The position numbers and the translations under genes were made by a program. A DNA stretch of 64,000 nucleotides from contig JAQFWX010000014.1 of assembly GCA_027605045.1 (NCBI GenBank), forward strand, positions 369,391 through 433,390, written 5' to 3'. Source of the DNA: Phallus indusiatus (lineage: Eukaryota; Basidiomycota; Agaricomycetes; Phallales; Phallaceae). Of the stretch, positions 33,363-46,640 are shown piece by piece (the stretch's first letter is position 1; each line of letters starts with the position of its first letter). The notes beneath the pieces were generated by a model. The model saw nothing but the letters and a program-made list of their open reading frames with translations, made no database searches and was not told the DNA's origin.

Positions 33363-35093
33363 CTAAGCTGACACTTCGCCGCCGGATCTGACTCCAACAT
33401 CCGGAGACTCCGTCGAAAGTTCGTCGTTATCTTCAGCCCTCATATGCACCGATGTTTCGTGATCCCCCATTTCCACGAGGATAGATTGGTGTATATAATT
33501 TGCTATGCTTCCGATTTGAATGGTAGGTAATTTTATATCGGTGGCTTGAATTGCCGCGGAATTTTGTTGACGAAGATCCAAGGTGAGATCGGCGATTAAA
33601 ATAGCCGAAAGACTTGGAATTGGAAATGGGTGATGGGATTGATATACGGGGAAGAATGACTATACCTATGTTGAATACTACCCACGATATTTATCACATA
33701 CTGATTCAGGACGCATAATTATTGACATTATAATTGATATTCAATTCAGATCCAAAATGTGCTTACGTTATTATCAAACTGCATTCAAAGGTCAGTTTAT
33801 AACAGGATACAGTCAGATTCTGAATTGCTTGTACCTCGTTAATAATGGTGAGAGTAACAGTAAAAATAATCACGAAACTTGAAAGAAGATAATTCAGTCA
33901 TAAGAATGATTTTTCTTTGTTCAGATTCACCTAAACCTCGAGACGGCTAATTAAATATAAGTAACTGTCCTCATGGTGTGATTCCAACATACTTTGTCTG
34001 AGTATTACTGAAACAAGGTCATTGCGAGTTTGAATGCCCGTTTCACGCTTTAACTTCCATGTGCCCCAGACCTTCCGTAAGCAAATGCCAAAGACAATGA
34101 GATCGGTTAAAATACTACAGATATTTTGGACCAAAAACAATGGAAGTACTTCGATGAAATCATATTGGTGTGTTTAGACCTATTAGTGACCAGTGATGTT
34201 TATTCAGACTTACAAGTAGAGCTACGAACAGACTGAAAGCTAAGTCAAGATTGAGAACGAGATTTCAAATGACTTATAAATCCACTCCATACCTTTGGCA
34301 GTTGTCCCCTATTATCGATACTAAAAAGAAACGTGAAAATTCGTTTGTGTATTTTCACCAAAGAGACCCCTACCGTAAATTTCCAAAATAAACCCCCCCA
34401 TAAAAAATAGAGCCAAAATTACTGTCGCGACCTTGTTCCCTTCACATAATGAATATGCTCGAGCGATTAGCAAGCCTGAACAAATATTTTCAGGGGCATT
34501 CATAGGCTATATGCTCTTCCAACCTTGAATACCAACGTATTCCAACGTAATTACAACCATTTGTGTATTAGACCAAATAATACACCAACTTTGTGCTTTT
34601 TAAATTCATAACTCGTGCAATAATTATCATGTCTTACCGTACTGACTGAAGAAAAAAATTGTAAACACTGCTTGTGGGCACTGTGACTTCATGACTCATA
34701 ATGCTTACTGTAAAAAACAAGTCGAACCGAAAAATAAGTGCTTGATTCAGAACATTTGCATATCTTGTAAAGGCATAAAGCAAATTTGGAATGCTGAAAG
34801 GTCTTGGTGATAGCCACATATATACCATTTCTTGTGGTATAGCCAATGTCGTAGTATAAATAAGTAGGCCTAGCATTGTATCTTAAATTCGGTTGTTCAT
34901 TGGCGTGTTGGAAACGAGACAACTTACCCAAAAAGGCACACTCTATAAACGACGTAAGGTAACTAACACCTTATAATTAATTCACTTAATATTAAATATT
35001 CAAGATAGAATCCTACTCAAGATACACTGTGTGAATCAGTTCGGAGACTTCCACGTTACTGATAAAGGTAGAATTGGCGATACTATTGTTCAT
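33363..35093 (-). CDS. DUF6533-type seven-transmembrane protein, copy 1
   Basis: Same exon blocks as copy 0: ATG 35093 with MNNSIANSTFIS; MLGLLIYTTTLAIPQEMVYMW and FSIPNLLYAFTRY; LLIARAYSLCEGNKVATVILALFFMGG; LTDLIVFGICLRKVWGTWKLKRE plus LVSVILRQSM; and a C-terminus with MDLRQQNSAA, IANYIHQSILVEMGDHETSVH, stop at 33363. These blocks are all open. The junction between the FTRY block and the next helix is uncertain. Closest relative is copy 5 (59843-61582), as for the flanking DNA. Predicted membrane receptor-like protein of unknown ligand. Confidence 0.65.
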
Positions 35094-36040
35094 TTTCTTC
35101 AAGTGGGAAGTGAAATGGTGTGAGGATGAATTGTTATGTGACTTTGGGGTTGAGTTGTAGACCAAGCATAAGAGGAACGAACACGCGCTTTTTAATGGAC
35201 ACTCCCAACCGAGCTAAGACAGAAGCGGTTGTCCACATTGATCTTGTCAACCGTAACTGCATGAATTTAAAATACCGTTCCCTAAAAACATCATCATCAA
35301 CAACCCATCTGTCTCTTCAACTTCATATCCTCAGCTCGATCAAGGTCATTTTGCACATTTTGCCACTCACCTTATTTGTGAATGTGCTCTGAGCAACGAC
35401 AAAGACGGAGTCCCAACGGTTGTGGAAGAATAAATTGCTGGATTTGACAAGTAATCATTGGACGGGTAAGTTTGACTTGTTTGGAATTCAGTAGCCTTTT
35501 GATGGATTTATAGGACTTACAATGTGCTTCAGGGAGGCTGAGACTTTCACGACTGATGGACGATGATGGCTGTTGTCGGCCGCTGCCTGCATGGTCATTA
35601 TTTATCAGTCCAGAATGTCAATTAACATTTGGACCAGACTCACAAGACCTCTAACCTCAGCTCTGTTTCACCCCAAGAAAATGAGTCCAGGGAACACCTC
35701 GATTCGTAGTTTATGTCGTTGATTTCTTAAGCCTTGGGTACCAAAATACCAAGATCAACTTTTCCAATATATTCTCATCATTGTTGTTTCAAGCAGGATA
35801 TTGATTTTCGTCGTCAAGAAGTATTATATCCATTTGGAACAAAGCACAACCGATGGACTTTGAACCGCCAGAACTCAATTTGCGGATTTCTCCTTTGTAG
35901 TACCTCCACTTGGAGTCGTCACGCAAGTGTTGTCATTTCCCGACATAGCGGGAAATATTATCACCTGTTTCATAAATACGAAGTATCCTTTCAGTGACTG
36001 TTTTATTCTAATTTGAACATCACTTCGATACTGATGAGCA
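35094..36040. other. array tail segment 1
   Basis: Non-coding relic sequence, closely related to 61583-63260 apart from two small insertions there. Contains the block CATTTGGAACAAAGCACAAC shared with the 62.6-kb copy. Confidence 0.55.
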
Positions 36041-36119
36041 GAAAGAATGACGTACACTGAAAAACACAATCCGCATATCAACACATGGATCAGAATGCGA
36101 GAAAACGACGGGTGGGAAC

Positions 36120-36720
36120 GGTTGAGAAGACAAGAAGTAATCAATTAATCGCAAATGAAGTACGGGAATATGGTGGTGTTGGTCACTACTGGAAGGAATC
36201 TGATCCTCAGTGAGCTCAGGCGCAATGTTGGAATAAGTCTTGCAACATTGCGCCAACTTTGGCGTCAACGACACGAGATAATAAGATTGTGCGTGTGAAG
36301 TGGGATGAGTCATAATACGAAGTCCCATTTAGACAGACGAAATTACGGTGGACACAGAAGAATCTGGTTTGCTGACTTCCTCAGTACGTTGAACTTCGGG
36401 GTAGGGTAACAGCGAGAGATAGTGATTAGTGAATATACCTTCATCAGAGGTCGCTGTACCCCACTTCTAACAGCGAATTATTATACGACTCGTTCTGGAA
36501 CATAATGACACTCAGGAAATGAAGCGGGTAATATTGATTTCCGTTTTCGAAATGTTGTGCAGTGTCGGTGTGGGGTTTGCGCGGCGGCGGCTCCGGTGAG
36601 TGACACAATGCGTAACGCATTGAACTCGCGTTTGCCCACGATCCACCCACTCAACAGACGACAGACTTGAAAGTATTGTGTGGCTACGCATGCTAATTCA
36701 TGTGAATTGCTCATATTATG
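36120..36720 (-). pseudogene. HSP20 relic 2
   Basis: Reverse-strand remnants of HSP20 exon 2 (region of the second half of the alpha-crystallin domain, near 36150-36400) with frameshifts; the exon 1 part is mostly lost. Nearly identical to the relic at 63420-63750. Confidence 0.6.
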
Positions 36721-36759
36721 GTCAATTTCGCGTCAATAGATTGATTTTGACCTTTGCAG

Positions 36760-37770
36760 GTGATGATTCATGACGCAGATTTTTAAGTTCTATTCAGCTG
36801 TACGTCCCCGGCTTCAGACATCTGTACTGCAGAAAACTAATTACGTACCATGCCCACGTACTAAGTTAACGACCTAACCAAATGCGATATCATCTTTATA
36901 TCGAGCGAAGTCAGAATAGTAAATCGTCTCACTTGCCAACAGCGCCGCTAACGCAATTTGTGACCGAATTTCCGTTCAGCGGAATACTGTCCGAATTTCG
37001 ACGTCAAAAGGAAGTGTTTTGAACTGTTGTTGCACACGCGGTTTGGACTCAGGTACGCCCATCCATGAGACAAGACTATAACAACTATTAATTCATCTTT
37101 TCTCTAACCTATTTTAGTGCTTGACCCGCATGGTGGACATTTGAGAACGTCAGTTTCGCCGTTACTGCTCAGACCTTACACATCATCATCTCAGTCTGTT
37201 CGTATCCACCTCGGGCAGTCCATCTTCATGCCTCTCTCATCGATAGGTGCAGCCTCAACAAAACCGCCATATTCACCAGTAACGTCTCCTCGCCTGGTTG
37301 TTCAGCAACAGACGAAACAATTAAATCTGCATCGTCTCAGATAACATGTTAACAGACAGGTACTTTCGGAGCCGAGTTGCCCTGCAAATGGCGGAGGAAT
37401 GTTCGTCACCCAATATATTGATTCTTATATTGCAATGATCTAGTTCTTCAATGTAATGTCCTCTTGTTTTGCCTTATTGTGTCGATTGATTGAGACTACC
37501 TCTTAAACAGCACTCGAGTACACCCTCCACACTGTGCATTGAACCCGCCCCATCGCTGGATACCATCGAGATTGGCTAACCGCTCGTCAACCTAGATGAG
37601 GTAGTGATGAGAGTTCTACACGAGTTTTCAGTCTCAAGAACTCGTTCTCGATATCACGCGTAAGCTTGCTGGATAATCGTGCTTTCTCACATTTCCTCTC
37701 TCTTTTTTACAGTACAGGCTATCCCATCGGGTTCAACGAAACATGTGGCATGTGGTATGCTACAACGACT
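36760..37770 (+). pseudogene. GH16 relic 2
   Basis: DNA-level similarity to GH16 B in the same exon order, ending at the FNETCG motif near 37735. Stops and deletions remove the catalytic exon. The C-terminal domain and 3' UTR are missing: at about 37780 the sequence jumps to a GH16 upstream region. Confidence 0.7.
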
Positions 37771-37799
37771 GACGAGTGCAAGCGTTGTATTGGTATCGT

Positions 37800-38115
37800 A
37801 CGCGCGTGCGTGCCACGAGTGACAGTCACCGGTTCACCGTGCGTAACGCTGCAACGCGTAACATTCCATGATCCACCAACTCAAAAGACGACGAAATTGA
37901 CAATATTGCGTGGCTACACGCATATTAATCAATGTGACTAACTTATATGGGTCAAATTCCACGTCAACGTAATGAATTTGACCTTTGCAGATGACAATTT
38001 ATAATAAAGATCCGAACTTTTATCCGGGCATATCATGATAATTGTACGTCCTCCACTTCAGCTATCCGACACTACCACTGTTGTTAAAGATAGCATTGGC
38101 TATGGTATCGTTCAT
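37800..38115. pseudogene. junction of GH16 5' region and 7TM first exon
   Basis: 37800-38068 repeats the upstream region and first bases of a GH16 relic (like 52440-52690). At about 38069 it is joined directly to the first exon of a 7TM copy (minus strand, ATG at 38115, MNDTIANAIFNNS). The rest of both genes is absent, so this is the scar of a deletion of roughly 3 kb in the array. Confidence 0.7.
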
Positions 38116-38764
38116 CTTGTAAGCCAGAAATGCAGTTGTGCGAAAGGGAGTGGACACGTAGTTGGGAGTCAAGTAAAAAACGGAACGACATACCCTTTTA
38201 AATAAATGCTTTTGACCAAACCAATGCAATCGCATTGCCGAGTCGTCGATAGGTCGTGACTGCGTGGCTACAAAACATGTCACCTAAAGATATCTTCATC
38301 AACAACGTATTCGCCTCTTTCAACCTTACACACTCGTCTCAACTAAGATTGTGATTTTCGCACATCTTTTTTCGCCCTCTCTTGAATGATATGGAGTTTG
38401 AAAATTTACGCTCTGAGAAATGACAGAGTCCTCGCAGCTCTCCAAGAAAAAAACAATGCTGAAGTTGACTGGTTAGAACTCAGCAGCATGTTGAGACATG
38501 AAGGACTCACATTGTGTCAATGCTTCGGGAGAATTTGAGAAGTTTGGTTTACGTGGCCTTCACGACTGATGAATGATCATGATAGTGATGGGTTGGGTCT
38601 GGTCTGGTCTGGTCTGGTCTGAAACCAGTTTGGACTTGACGGCCCATCGCAGTTTGGGTCTGGTTTGAACGCAGTTCAGTCTCAAACCAGTTTGGAACCG
38701 GTCTGAAACCGGTTTGATCGCAGTTTATACCCTCAAAAAATGTCTGTATTAGATTCCGTATATA

Positions 38765-41749
38765 TTAATATGATAAGTCAAGTTCAAATTCTGAAAATTG
38801 CAATAGTTCTTCACTGGCAAAATCATTCGCCCATTCCTCCTCGTTGATGTACATCATTCTCGCTGCCATCAATTTTTGTTTGTCCTCCACGGACAGTTTT
38901 CGTTCCCGCTCTTGTCTATGAACCGCCTTAAGAAGCTGTAGGGCTGATAAAAGATCAGAAGTTAGCCTGTTTCGCTTCTTTGTATCAGTATCAGCAGCGC
39001 TGCTCCAAACGCGTTCAACTGGTGTGGCGGAGCCTTGAATTGCAAGGTAATCTATCGCCATCTTGCTGAGGTGTGGGTACACATGCTGCACTGACTGAAA
39101 AAAGTAAGCATACGAAAAAAAAATAAGTCAAACGGCAATACCTTCCAATATGTCAAGCTGTCAGGACCACCTGCGTCTGGATGGGTGGTTACTGGCTCAT
39201 TTAAGTAGCGTTCTGCCTCACTTCCCATCGGTGCAGTATCATGTTCATCAAACATGTCACCCCATATAGACTGGCCATTAGGTTTTGATGCCGGCTTGGA
39301 GATGATTTGACTCCCTGCATACTCAATGTTGAACTGTAAGATAATTAGCAGCAACCTAAGAAACAGGAAAATATATACCTTAGCAAGAAAAGCTTCCTTT
39401 GCTTGATCTGCTAATGTCTTCGTAAGATCTGATGGAGACTTATCTTTCCACCATTTTTGTAGGTAATGCATCTTGACATAAGGAGTCAGAACTGAAAAAA
39501 AAATCAGGGAAGAAAAAAGAATAAAGATAAGCTCATTTACTCAACGCATTTCCATAGGCATCAGTGTCTTCCATCTTGAGGTAGTATATGGATAGCTTCT
39601 CGAGACCAGCTTGAATGACAGGGACAATATCTTCATGGTCGCAAAGAGAATATTTGTCTTGAAGTCGCTCCCACTCTGATTGGAGGTATTCTAATGCAGG
39701 GAGAGCTTTATACAACGTTGGATAACGCTCTGCAGATAGTAATTGCTGGCCAGAACGAGCTTTCTATTGAAAGGTTTTGGTTAAAAGACTCGTTGTCAAA
39801 AACCAGACTTACACTTAAAACTTCGATAATTATTTGTACTTTTTCCCAAGCGCTGTCTGAGATAGCCATTTTTGGAAGGTCTTTATATTCCGGTGAAAAA
39901 CAGATGGAGTCCAGTGCCTGTTGTGCTTGATATCAGTAGGTAATATGAAGCTTTAACAAAATGAACGGACTGAACGCAGTTTGAATGCCCTCTCCAACAT
40001 TAAACATGTGGAAGACCAGCGTGTAACAACATCCTGGATGAGTTCCAAAGGTCTCTCGACAGTGCAAGCTTCTCCACGGCTTTCTGCTTCAGCCTTTCGG
40101 ATGGTGATATCAGCTTCTTGGATACGACGGAACTTGACTCTGCGTTGTGGAGATGCGCGAATCTAATCATTAACATTCTTTAAATGAGCTTTACACACAT
40201 AATTTTGTGCTCACTGCCGCAACCAATTCCCGTATTGCAATCACAACATTAATACTATCTCCTATACATGTTCCCCCTAACGCTTTAAGTACATCCGTTA
40301 CACCAAGGTGATAAATATGTGGGAGACATCTAAAATATAATCAAACCATGTCCATGTCCGGTGTCTGTTGTTTTGATGAACTTACCGTATGTGCTTTTCC
40401 TTATCATACCATATAATTCCTCTTTCCCTAAGTCTTGACTTCATGCTAATCAACATGGTGTCGTTGTTCGATGCGTTATCAGTGGTAATCCAACCCAACT
40501 ACAATAAAAGATTAGGTGTTGCAATGGAGGAGAAGAAAAATACAGCACCTTTTCGGTGATCTCAAACTCTTCAAGTAGTTTGAAGACATAATCCGCCAGG
40601 TTTTCGCCAGTATGCTGCCCTTCAATCTCTTGGAAGCCAAATAGTTCATCAATTAACATCCAAGTATCACTTTTTGTCTCGGTAGTGATGTAGTGTGCTG
40701 TGACGGCAATATATGCCTGCATAGGTTTGGATGACCAACAGTCAATTGTAAGACTGATTTTTCCCGGGGCTCGCTATTTGAATGAACATTGTGAGATCAT
40801 CTAGACAGAAATAAAAGCATACCTGCAACCGCAGCTTCATTGCAAGTTTCTCCATTTTATATTCTTGCATGATCATGTCCGTCATTCCTTTACGAGCAGG
40901 GATGTCGTCAGCGCGAAGCTCAGGCTTTAGTAGCCGCAAAAGGTCCCGGAACTCTTTTTGATCAACGATGGAGATGGACTGTATAACATGTCAATACATG
41001 AAAGATACACAATAAAATCACTTGCCAAATCACAAGCTGTAATTAGCTTCAAGATTGCCATTTTGAGTCGGTCCACGGTAAATGGAATTCGAGGAGCGAT
41101 CTTCTCAACATGTCCGTCTAAACTTGTTTGAGATTCGTGGGCATTGTCACCAGATTCCAATTGACGAAGCTGTAGAAATGCTGCGGAATGAAATTTCTCA
41201 ATATGCTGTCGCAGAGTTGATGTTCCACAAGTATTGCTATATGTCTGGACCGCATGAGAAGGATGCTGCTCCTGGATTTTTCTACAGAGATATCAGAGAG
41301 ATAACCCAATGCCAAATCATAACATACAAGCAGACACGACAAGACCTTCTCTCCTCATTGTCTGGATCGGGGCCCGTGAAGAAATAAACCTTCACAATTG
41401 CGCGATCATCTCCCCTCTTTGGCTTTTTCACGGACAGGATGCTAAGCGTGGGGTTTTCTGCATCTTCATCGACGTCAATGACAGTTGATACAGGGGGTGT
41501 AGACTCAGACTCGGTTGTGCTGGTCTCATTTATTTGTTTAGAAGTAGAAGAACGTGTTTGTCGTCGCTCAGAAGTTTTGGTAGTTTTTTTTCGTTTTGTT
41601 TGTGGTAGTGTTTCCTCTTCTCGAACTAGAAAAATAAGAAATAGTTGATGTCTGTATAATCAGAACACACCTGTTCCATCTTCTTCCGTTGACTCCGGTG
41701 AATCGGATTGATCAATAGGAGGTGCCCGCTTGCGAGAACGAGCTGGCAT
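38765..41749 (-). CDS. hAT transposase
   Basis: A multi-exon gene from ATG 41749 to stop 38765. The N-terminus is Lys/Arg-rich, followed by a BED zinc finger (CRVC...LRQHIEKFH) formed across an intron. The RNase H-like core shows LTIDCWSSK (first Asp) and WITTDNASNN (second Asp). The C-terminal dimerisation region has YPHLSKMAIDYLAIQGSATPVERVWSS and RNRL..DLLSALQLLK. I found no stop inside these blocks, so the protein may be complete, although I did not fix every intron. Function by family: cut-and-paste transposition with 8-bp target duplication. Low divergence of the ends and TSD suggests recent movement. Confidence 0.85.
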
Positions 41750-41798
41750 CAAGTTCTGAGTGAATGCTGAGCGCTGAGGTCCTATGAAGACAGAGTAT

Positions 41799-41814
41799 GT
41801 GTGTGTGTGTGTGT
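41799..41814. repeat. GT dinucleotide microsatellite
   Basis: About eight GT units between the transposase start and the right end of the hAT element. Confidence 0.8.
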
Positions 41815-42044
41815 GAATAATCTGCTTCCGAACTGTACAGTTCGGAAGCTATTTTTATTCTATAAAAAAATCTAGTACATTCGTCTACTCAGACCGGTTT
41901 GAGACCGGTCTGGAACCGGTTCCAAACTGGTTCGGGATTCTGGAGGATGCCAGTTTGGGTCTGGTTTCCAAACCGGTCTCAAACCGGACTGAACCGAGAC
42001 CAAACCGACTTTCGCGGTTTCAAACCGAACCCAACCCATCACTA

Positions 42045-42438
42045 GATCATGATGACGATAACAATGATGATGGCTATCACACGACCGCATGCCTATATCA
42101 TGTTCATCAGTCCGGGTTGTCTATTAATCTAAACCGGACTCACAACACCTCCGCTGTTTCACGCCAACACCGATGGAAACGATTTCAAGGAATGTCTCAA
42201 TTCGTCGTTTATGTCGTTGATCTATTGAGCCTTGGGTCTCGGATAGCAATATCAATTTTTCCAGCTCATTCTCATCATTATTTCAAGCAAGATATCATCC
42301 TTATTTTTCGTCGTCAAGAGGTATCATACTTATTTTGAATAAAAACACAGCAAACAAACGTGAGGGTCCGCCAAAATTCATATCACGCCGGATTCTTTGT
42401 CCTTTTGTGCCCCTCCGCGACTTGGAGGTACTCACATA
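42045..42438. other. array tail segment of unit 2
   Basis: Short stretch between two transposons, related to the tails at 35.6 kb and 62.2 kb (contains CATCAGTCCGGGTTGTCTATTAA, shared with 28.6 kb). No gene. Confidence 0.55.
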
Positions 42439-44001
42439 CAGTGACGTGCAAAACCGTACACGCGTCTGTCACTTTTTGTGCGCAACACGCATAGCTGGCC
42501 AAATAAATTAGTATAAATTGTGGAAATATTTGAGAAGACAGTTTAATATAATATCTAAATTCTGTATTAATTATGCTAAGAGTAAAAATCAATTGTGCTT
42601 GAGATATTTGCATTTTGTTGACGCTGGTTCAGGTGTACAGTTTTGCACCTGAGGCCAAAATAGTGAAGAAGTATAATTATCACCACAATTGTTATAAAGT
42701 ATCAGCTTTGAAATTTTAGTCATATACTATTCTATATTGAATGAATATTTTCAATGCTAACCATAACATAAATATACTGTTTTATTATTGCCAAAACCTC
42801 ATTCTTCCACAGGACTGCACTGTCCTTTTTTACAGACATCTGTCAGCTTTTATTCTATGTTTTTCTAATGAAAGATGTTTATTTCATCCTTAAATAATGT
42901 TCTAAGTAGCTATATGTAAAAAAATGTCATACTGAGGGTCACTGTATGGTATTTAGTGCATGTTGTCCTCCTTGTATGCACACCATTTTTTTAATTATGA
43001 CGTCCTGGTGCTAATTATATTGAAACTAACGTTAAATTCAAATTTATAATAATATACTTCAACTATTAACAAGTAGGGTTACCATGATTTCAGTCTCTGG
43101 TGGGCTGAGAGGAACATTTAACTTCAGTGGTTACCCACAGAAATTGACATGATCCTTGTTTGTCTAGAGAAGGCGTTATAAATGGGTGAGAGAGCCTCAT
43201 TATCATTTCTAAATATTCAAAAAAGTATTCTGAAAACAAAAGATTAATAGTTTCTATCAAACCAATGCCATGTATTTCTGGATTATTCTGGTCTCCAGCT
43301 AGGCTGGCATCCCCAAAAAAACCTGATTTGTACCCAAGCCATAAATGTATTTACACTGGAGTCATTCTTAACATAATTAACACATATTAGTTCAGATTAC
43401 ACGGTAGTTTTATCGAAGAAAAAAATACAGCAAGGGTCTGTAGAAAAGTACTAAAACAAGGCCTTTTGACAGTGTAATTAACATGAAAACAACAGGCCTG
43501 ATCAATATTATCCACCAAGAACCATCCTAAACACATAATTTAATAATTTAAAATGTATCCCAATCATAATATGTTATTTTGTTTCTGAAAAATTATATGA
43601 TGACATAGTAAAGACACTCCCCGGGCATGATCTCCACAAATGATTCATAATTAGCCTCAGGATAAAATAATAGCAATGGATATCATAGAAATAGATTAAT
43701 ATAACCTATATCAGCAATATATAATTTTTCCAGACCCATGAGACACAGAAATTGGTTTGGAATATATGTATTTGTGACTTTTCCACACTTCGAGCAAAAC
43801 TGTACACATGAACCTGTACTGTAAAAGCCTAAATATCTTGAACACCGTTGATTTTCACACTTCAAATTAATATTGAATAATTTAGATATTATGATAAACT
43901 ATATACACAAATATTTTCAGGAATTTTACTATTTTATTTGGCCAGCTATTTGTGTTGCGCACGAAAAGTGACAGACGCGTGTACGGTTTTGCGCGTCACT
44001 G
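42439..44001. mobile_element. degenerate Tc1/mariner-like element
   Basis: Inverted ends of about 70 bp or more, beginning CAGTGACG(T/C)GCAAAACCGTACACG, flanked by TA on both sides (42437-42438, 44002-44003). Ends and TSD fit Tc1/mariner elements. The 1.56-kb length also fits, and near 43290 a frame-shifted echo of the conserved W..SPDLNP region of such transposases may be present. No long open frame remains and the interior is very AT-rich, so it is inactive. Inserted in the tail of unit 2. Confidence 0.8.
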
Positions 44002-44003
44002 TA

Positions 44004-44760
44004 AGTGATGCTCATCTCACCACCTGTTTACAAACGAATGAGTAATAGTACTCTGTTCAGAAATGCGAAATAAGGAAACGCTTAGCCTTTCGCTAGCAAC
44101 GATTCTGCAAAGAGAGATGCATTTTCCGTGCCCGCATCCACTCCCCACTATCATTATGCATATGTGGACCTCACAAATACGGGACTCAGTATAGGCGGAT
44201 CCAGCCGGTTCTTGCTGAAATAAGGTAAAAATCTCTTACCACAGACTGCTGAATGTCGATGATTGGTGGCTTTGAGTTTGCAATTCCAATTTTACCCATA
44301 GATCCGATGAGCGCTAGTGAGAGAATAAATGACAGTTGGGAAGCTATTGTCAACCCTCCACCAACACGGACTCTTGCATACTCCTTTGCCTAACCGGATC
44401 CAGCAACGTAACCTCAACTCTACACCTTTTTATCAGGGATGCAACCACCACACTGGTGCTGACGCGTTTTCTTGCGTTCGACATTGGCTTAGATAATGCA
44501 TCCGTTACTGGTATTTCATCCCAACATGAGTCGCGTCTACAGGATTGATAAGAGCTTGTGAACACCCTTCCCTAACACAATAATGCAGCTACCATACTTA
44601 CGTTCAGCTTGCCTTATGACTGCATATCATTTTTATAAGATGGCTGTTGAAGGGGTTTATTGTCGAGCTTATCATGATATCGATTCAAATCTGGCTTTAG
44701 TACAATAAGCAGCAATCTTAAAAACTAGAATTAACGTACACCGAAAAAAACGAAAGCAGC
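44004..44760. other. array tail segment of unit 2, right part
   Basis: Related to the tails at 49.4-49.9, 56.6-57.1 and 62.8-63.2 kb. Short frames only. Confidence 0.5.
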
Positions 44761-44779
44761 GTAGTATGGACGGAGACAG

Positions 44780-45500
44780 TCCATTCATCAATATATGGAC
44801 ACGAATGCAAAGAGCGATGGTTCGGAGGACAAGTGAATCACAGAACACCCGGTTTGAAGAACCTGAGAATGGTACCGATGTACGCTAGAAGGAACCCTAA
44901 TCATCGGTAAGCTTTGGGCTGCGCAGAAACAAAGACCGTTCTGTAACGCTGCGTTGACCTTGGGGACGTTGACAGCGCGGGAAAGTGGGACTGTACGTGT
45001 GAAGTGTGAACGAAGTCCCGTACGGACAAGACCATGGTAGCGCAGAAGTACCTGGTTTGGTGGCTGTATCAAGTATGTTAGACTTCAGGATAAGCAGCAA
45101 CGTAGGGTATTAAACATACCTTCATTAGATGTCGACGCATCCTCACTTCCATTAATAGAGACAACCACAACCCGTTCCTGTTTTCATTATTGCGATGTAC
45201 CCTCCTTCCATTCGATAATTAATCTACGCTCTTTGCCCCCAACTTTGACCTCGAGGTTCTCTTTCCCCAACGCCTGGGACGTCGGCTTCAACGACATAGT
45301 CATTGTCGTGCTCTAGAGGGTCTAGAATTGAATGGCGAGACGGGACAAAGCCACAGAATAGCACAAAGCGGAGACCATAACATGCTTGGATATGAATATG
45401 GCGATTGAGTTAGATAGGCTCTGTTGTCGAAGAGGCTGAAGAAGGGGCGGAACCCGTTGAAGAATGTGCAGTGAGAGAGAGACACCGTTGTCAGTTCGAA
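44780..45500 (-). pseudogene. HSP20 relic 3
   Basis: VSLSHCTFFNGFRPFFSLFDN at the N-terminus is the best preserved HSP20 start in the array, followed by a match to the DNDYIV region and a broken exon 2. Frame breaks occur before the alpha-crystallin domain. Confidence 0.75.
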
Positions 45501-45789
45501 CAACATAAACGGCGACGACTATTACCATACGGCCCATCCTGGCATATTCTTGAGATGCATAGAGAGTCGAGACTCTTAAGCTCAAGAGCTGATACGAATG
45601 CGAGTGTGTTGTTCGTGTCGCGTACATAGCTCGGTGGTGTGACAGTCACAATGCGTAACGCCATAACGCGCAACATTCCCGGGCCACGACTCACTCAAAA
45701 AACGACGAAATTGATAATATCTTGTGGCTACGCACCTTGATTAATGTGAATAACTGTATGGTCTAATTATATGCCGTAGAAATTGATCA

Positions 45790-46640
45790 CATTCGATGTC
45801 CACCAACTTCGGTGACCAACTAACCAAAGGCGACACCATCCTCGTATCCGGCGAAGAATAACATTTCGCGTCCAAAGGGATGTAATTTGGACTGTTGTTA
45901 CATACGCCATTTGGACGCAGGTACGCCCATACGTAAGACAAGGCTCTAATATCAGAGGAATCGACGTCTCTAACTCGAATCTGCTCTGATCTATTGTAGG
46001 GTTTGACCTGCCCGGCGTCCACCGTTCGTTAATTCAATTTTGTGCAATCAATCCTCATACTCATCGCGCACAGGGATGCAACTTCGATAAATCTATTCAT
46101 CGGTAACGTCATCTCATCCGACTGCTCAGCGAAGACAACAACAACAAGGCTGCATCATCTCTGACGACAGTCCCGGCGCATTAGGATAAGAATTTTCTGA
46201 CAATGGTGAAAGAATCTTCGTCACCGAACACGCAATTTCTTACGTCGCAATTTGGTCCTTCAACGTTCAGTCCTATCTCGCTTTGCCAATATTGCATCCT
46301 TTTACTGAGGTTTCCTTTTTCACAGCGCTCAAGTATATCCACCACACTTGGCCACCGCCACAGTTCTAGATACCACCGGGATTGGCTAACCGCTCGTCAA
46401 CTATACCACCAACTCTGGATGCAATATCGACCAGTTCTCCGGCTCTCAAGAGCTGATTCTCGATATCACGTTATGTGGTGACTTGTAGTTTTCATTCATT
46501 GTGACCTTAACTTAATTCATTTCATAGTGCAGACAACCCCATGGTGTTTAATCAAACATGCCAAGGCCTGTGCTACAACGACTTTGTCATCAGCCCTCTA
46601 TCCAAATATATACGAGTGGTATTCTGGAAATGAATCATCA
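45790..46640 (+). pseudogene. GH16 relic 3
   Basis: Starts with DQLTKGDTILVS (for DNLTNGDTIFVS). Later DNA closely follows GH16 B exons 4-6 (ILDITLCGDL, then CQGLCYNDFVI), but the catalytic exon is largely deleted and stops occur. The 3' end with the Ser/Gly tail is missing. Confidence 0.8.

Larger units (their letters stand above)
38583..42044. mobile_element. hAT transposon
   Basis: Inverted ends TAGTGATGGGTTGGGT and ACCCAACCCATCACTA are flanked by a perfect 8-bp target duplication GATCATGA (38575-38582 and 42045-42052), as expected for hAT. Subterminal regions are rich in AACCGGTTTGAG-like words in both orientations, and a GGTCT tandem tract sits at the left end. The element is 3462 bp with one transposase gene on the minus strand. 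It is inserted in the array tail of unit 2. Confidence 0.95.

Noticed and set aside
38583..38760. GGTCT and AACCGGTTT repeats as a CRISPR-like array
   Set aside because: Spacing is irregular, words occur in both orientations, and they are the subterminal repeats of a hAT transposon in a eukaryote.
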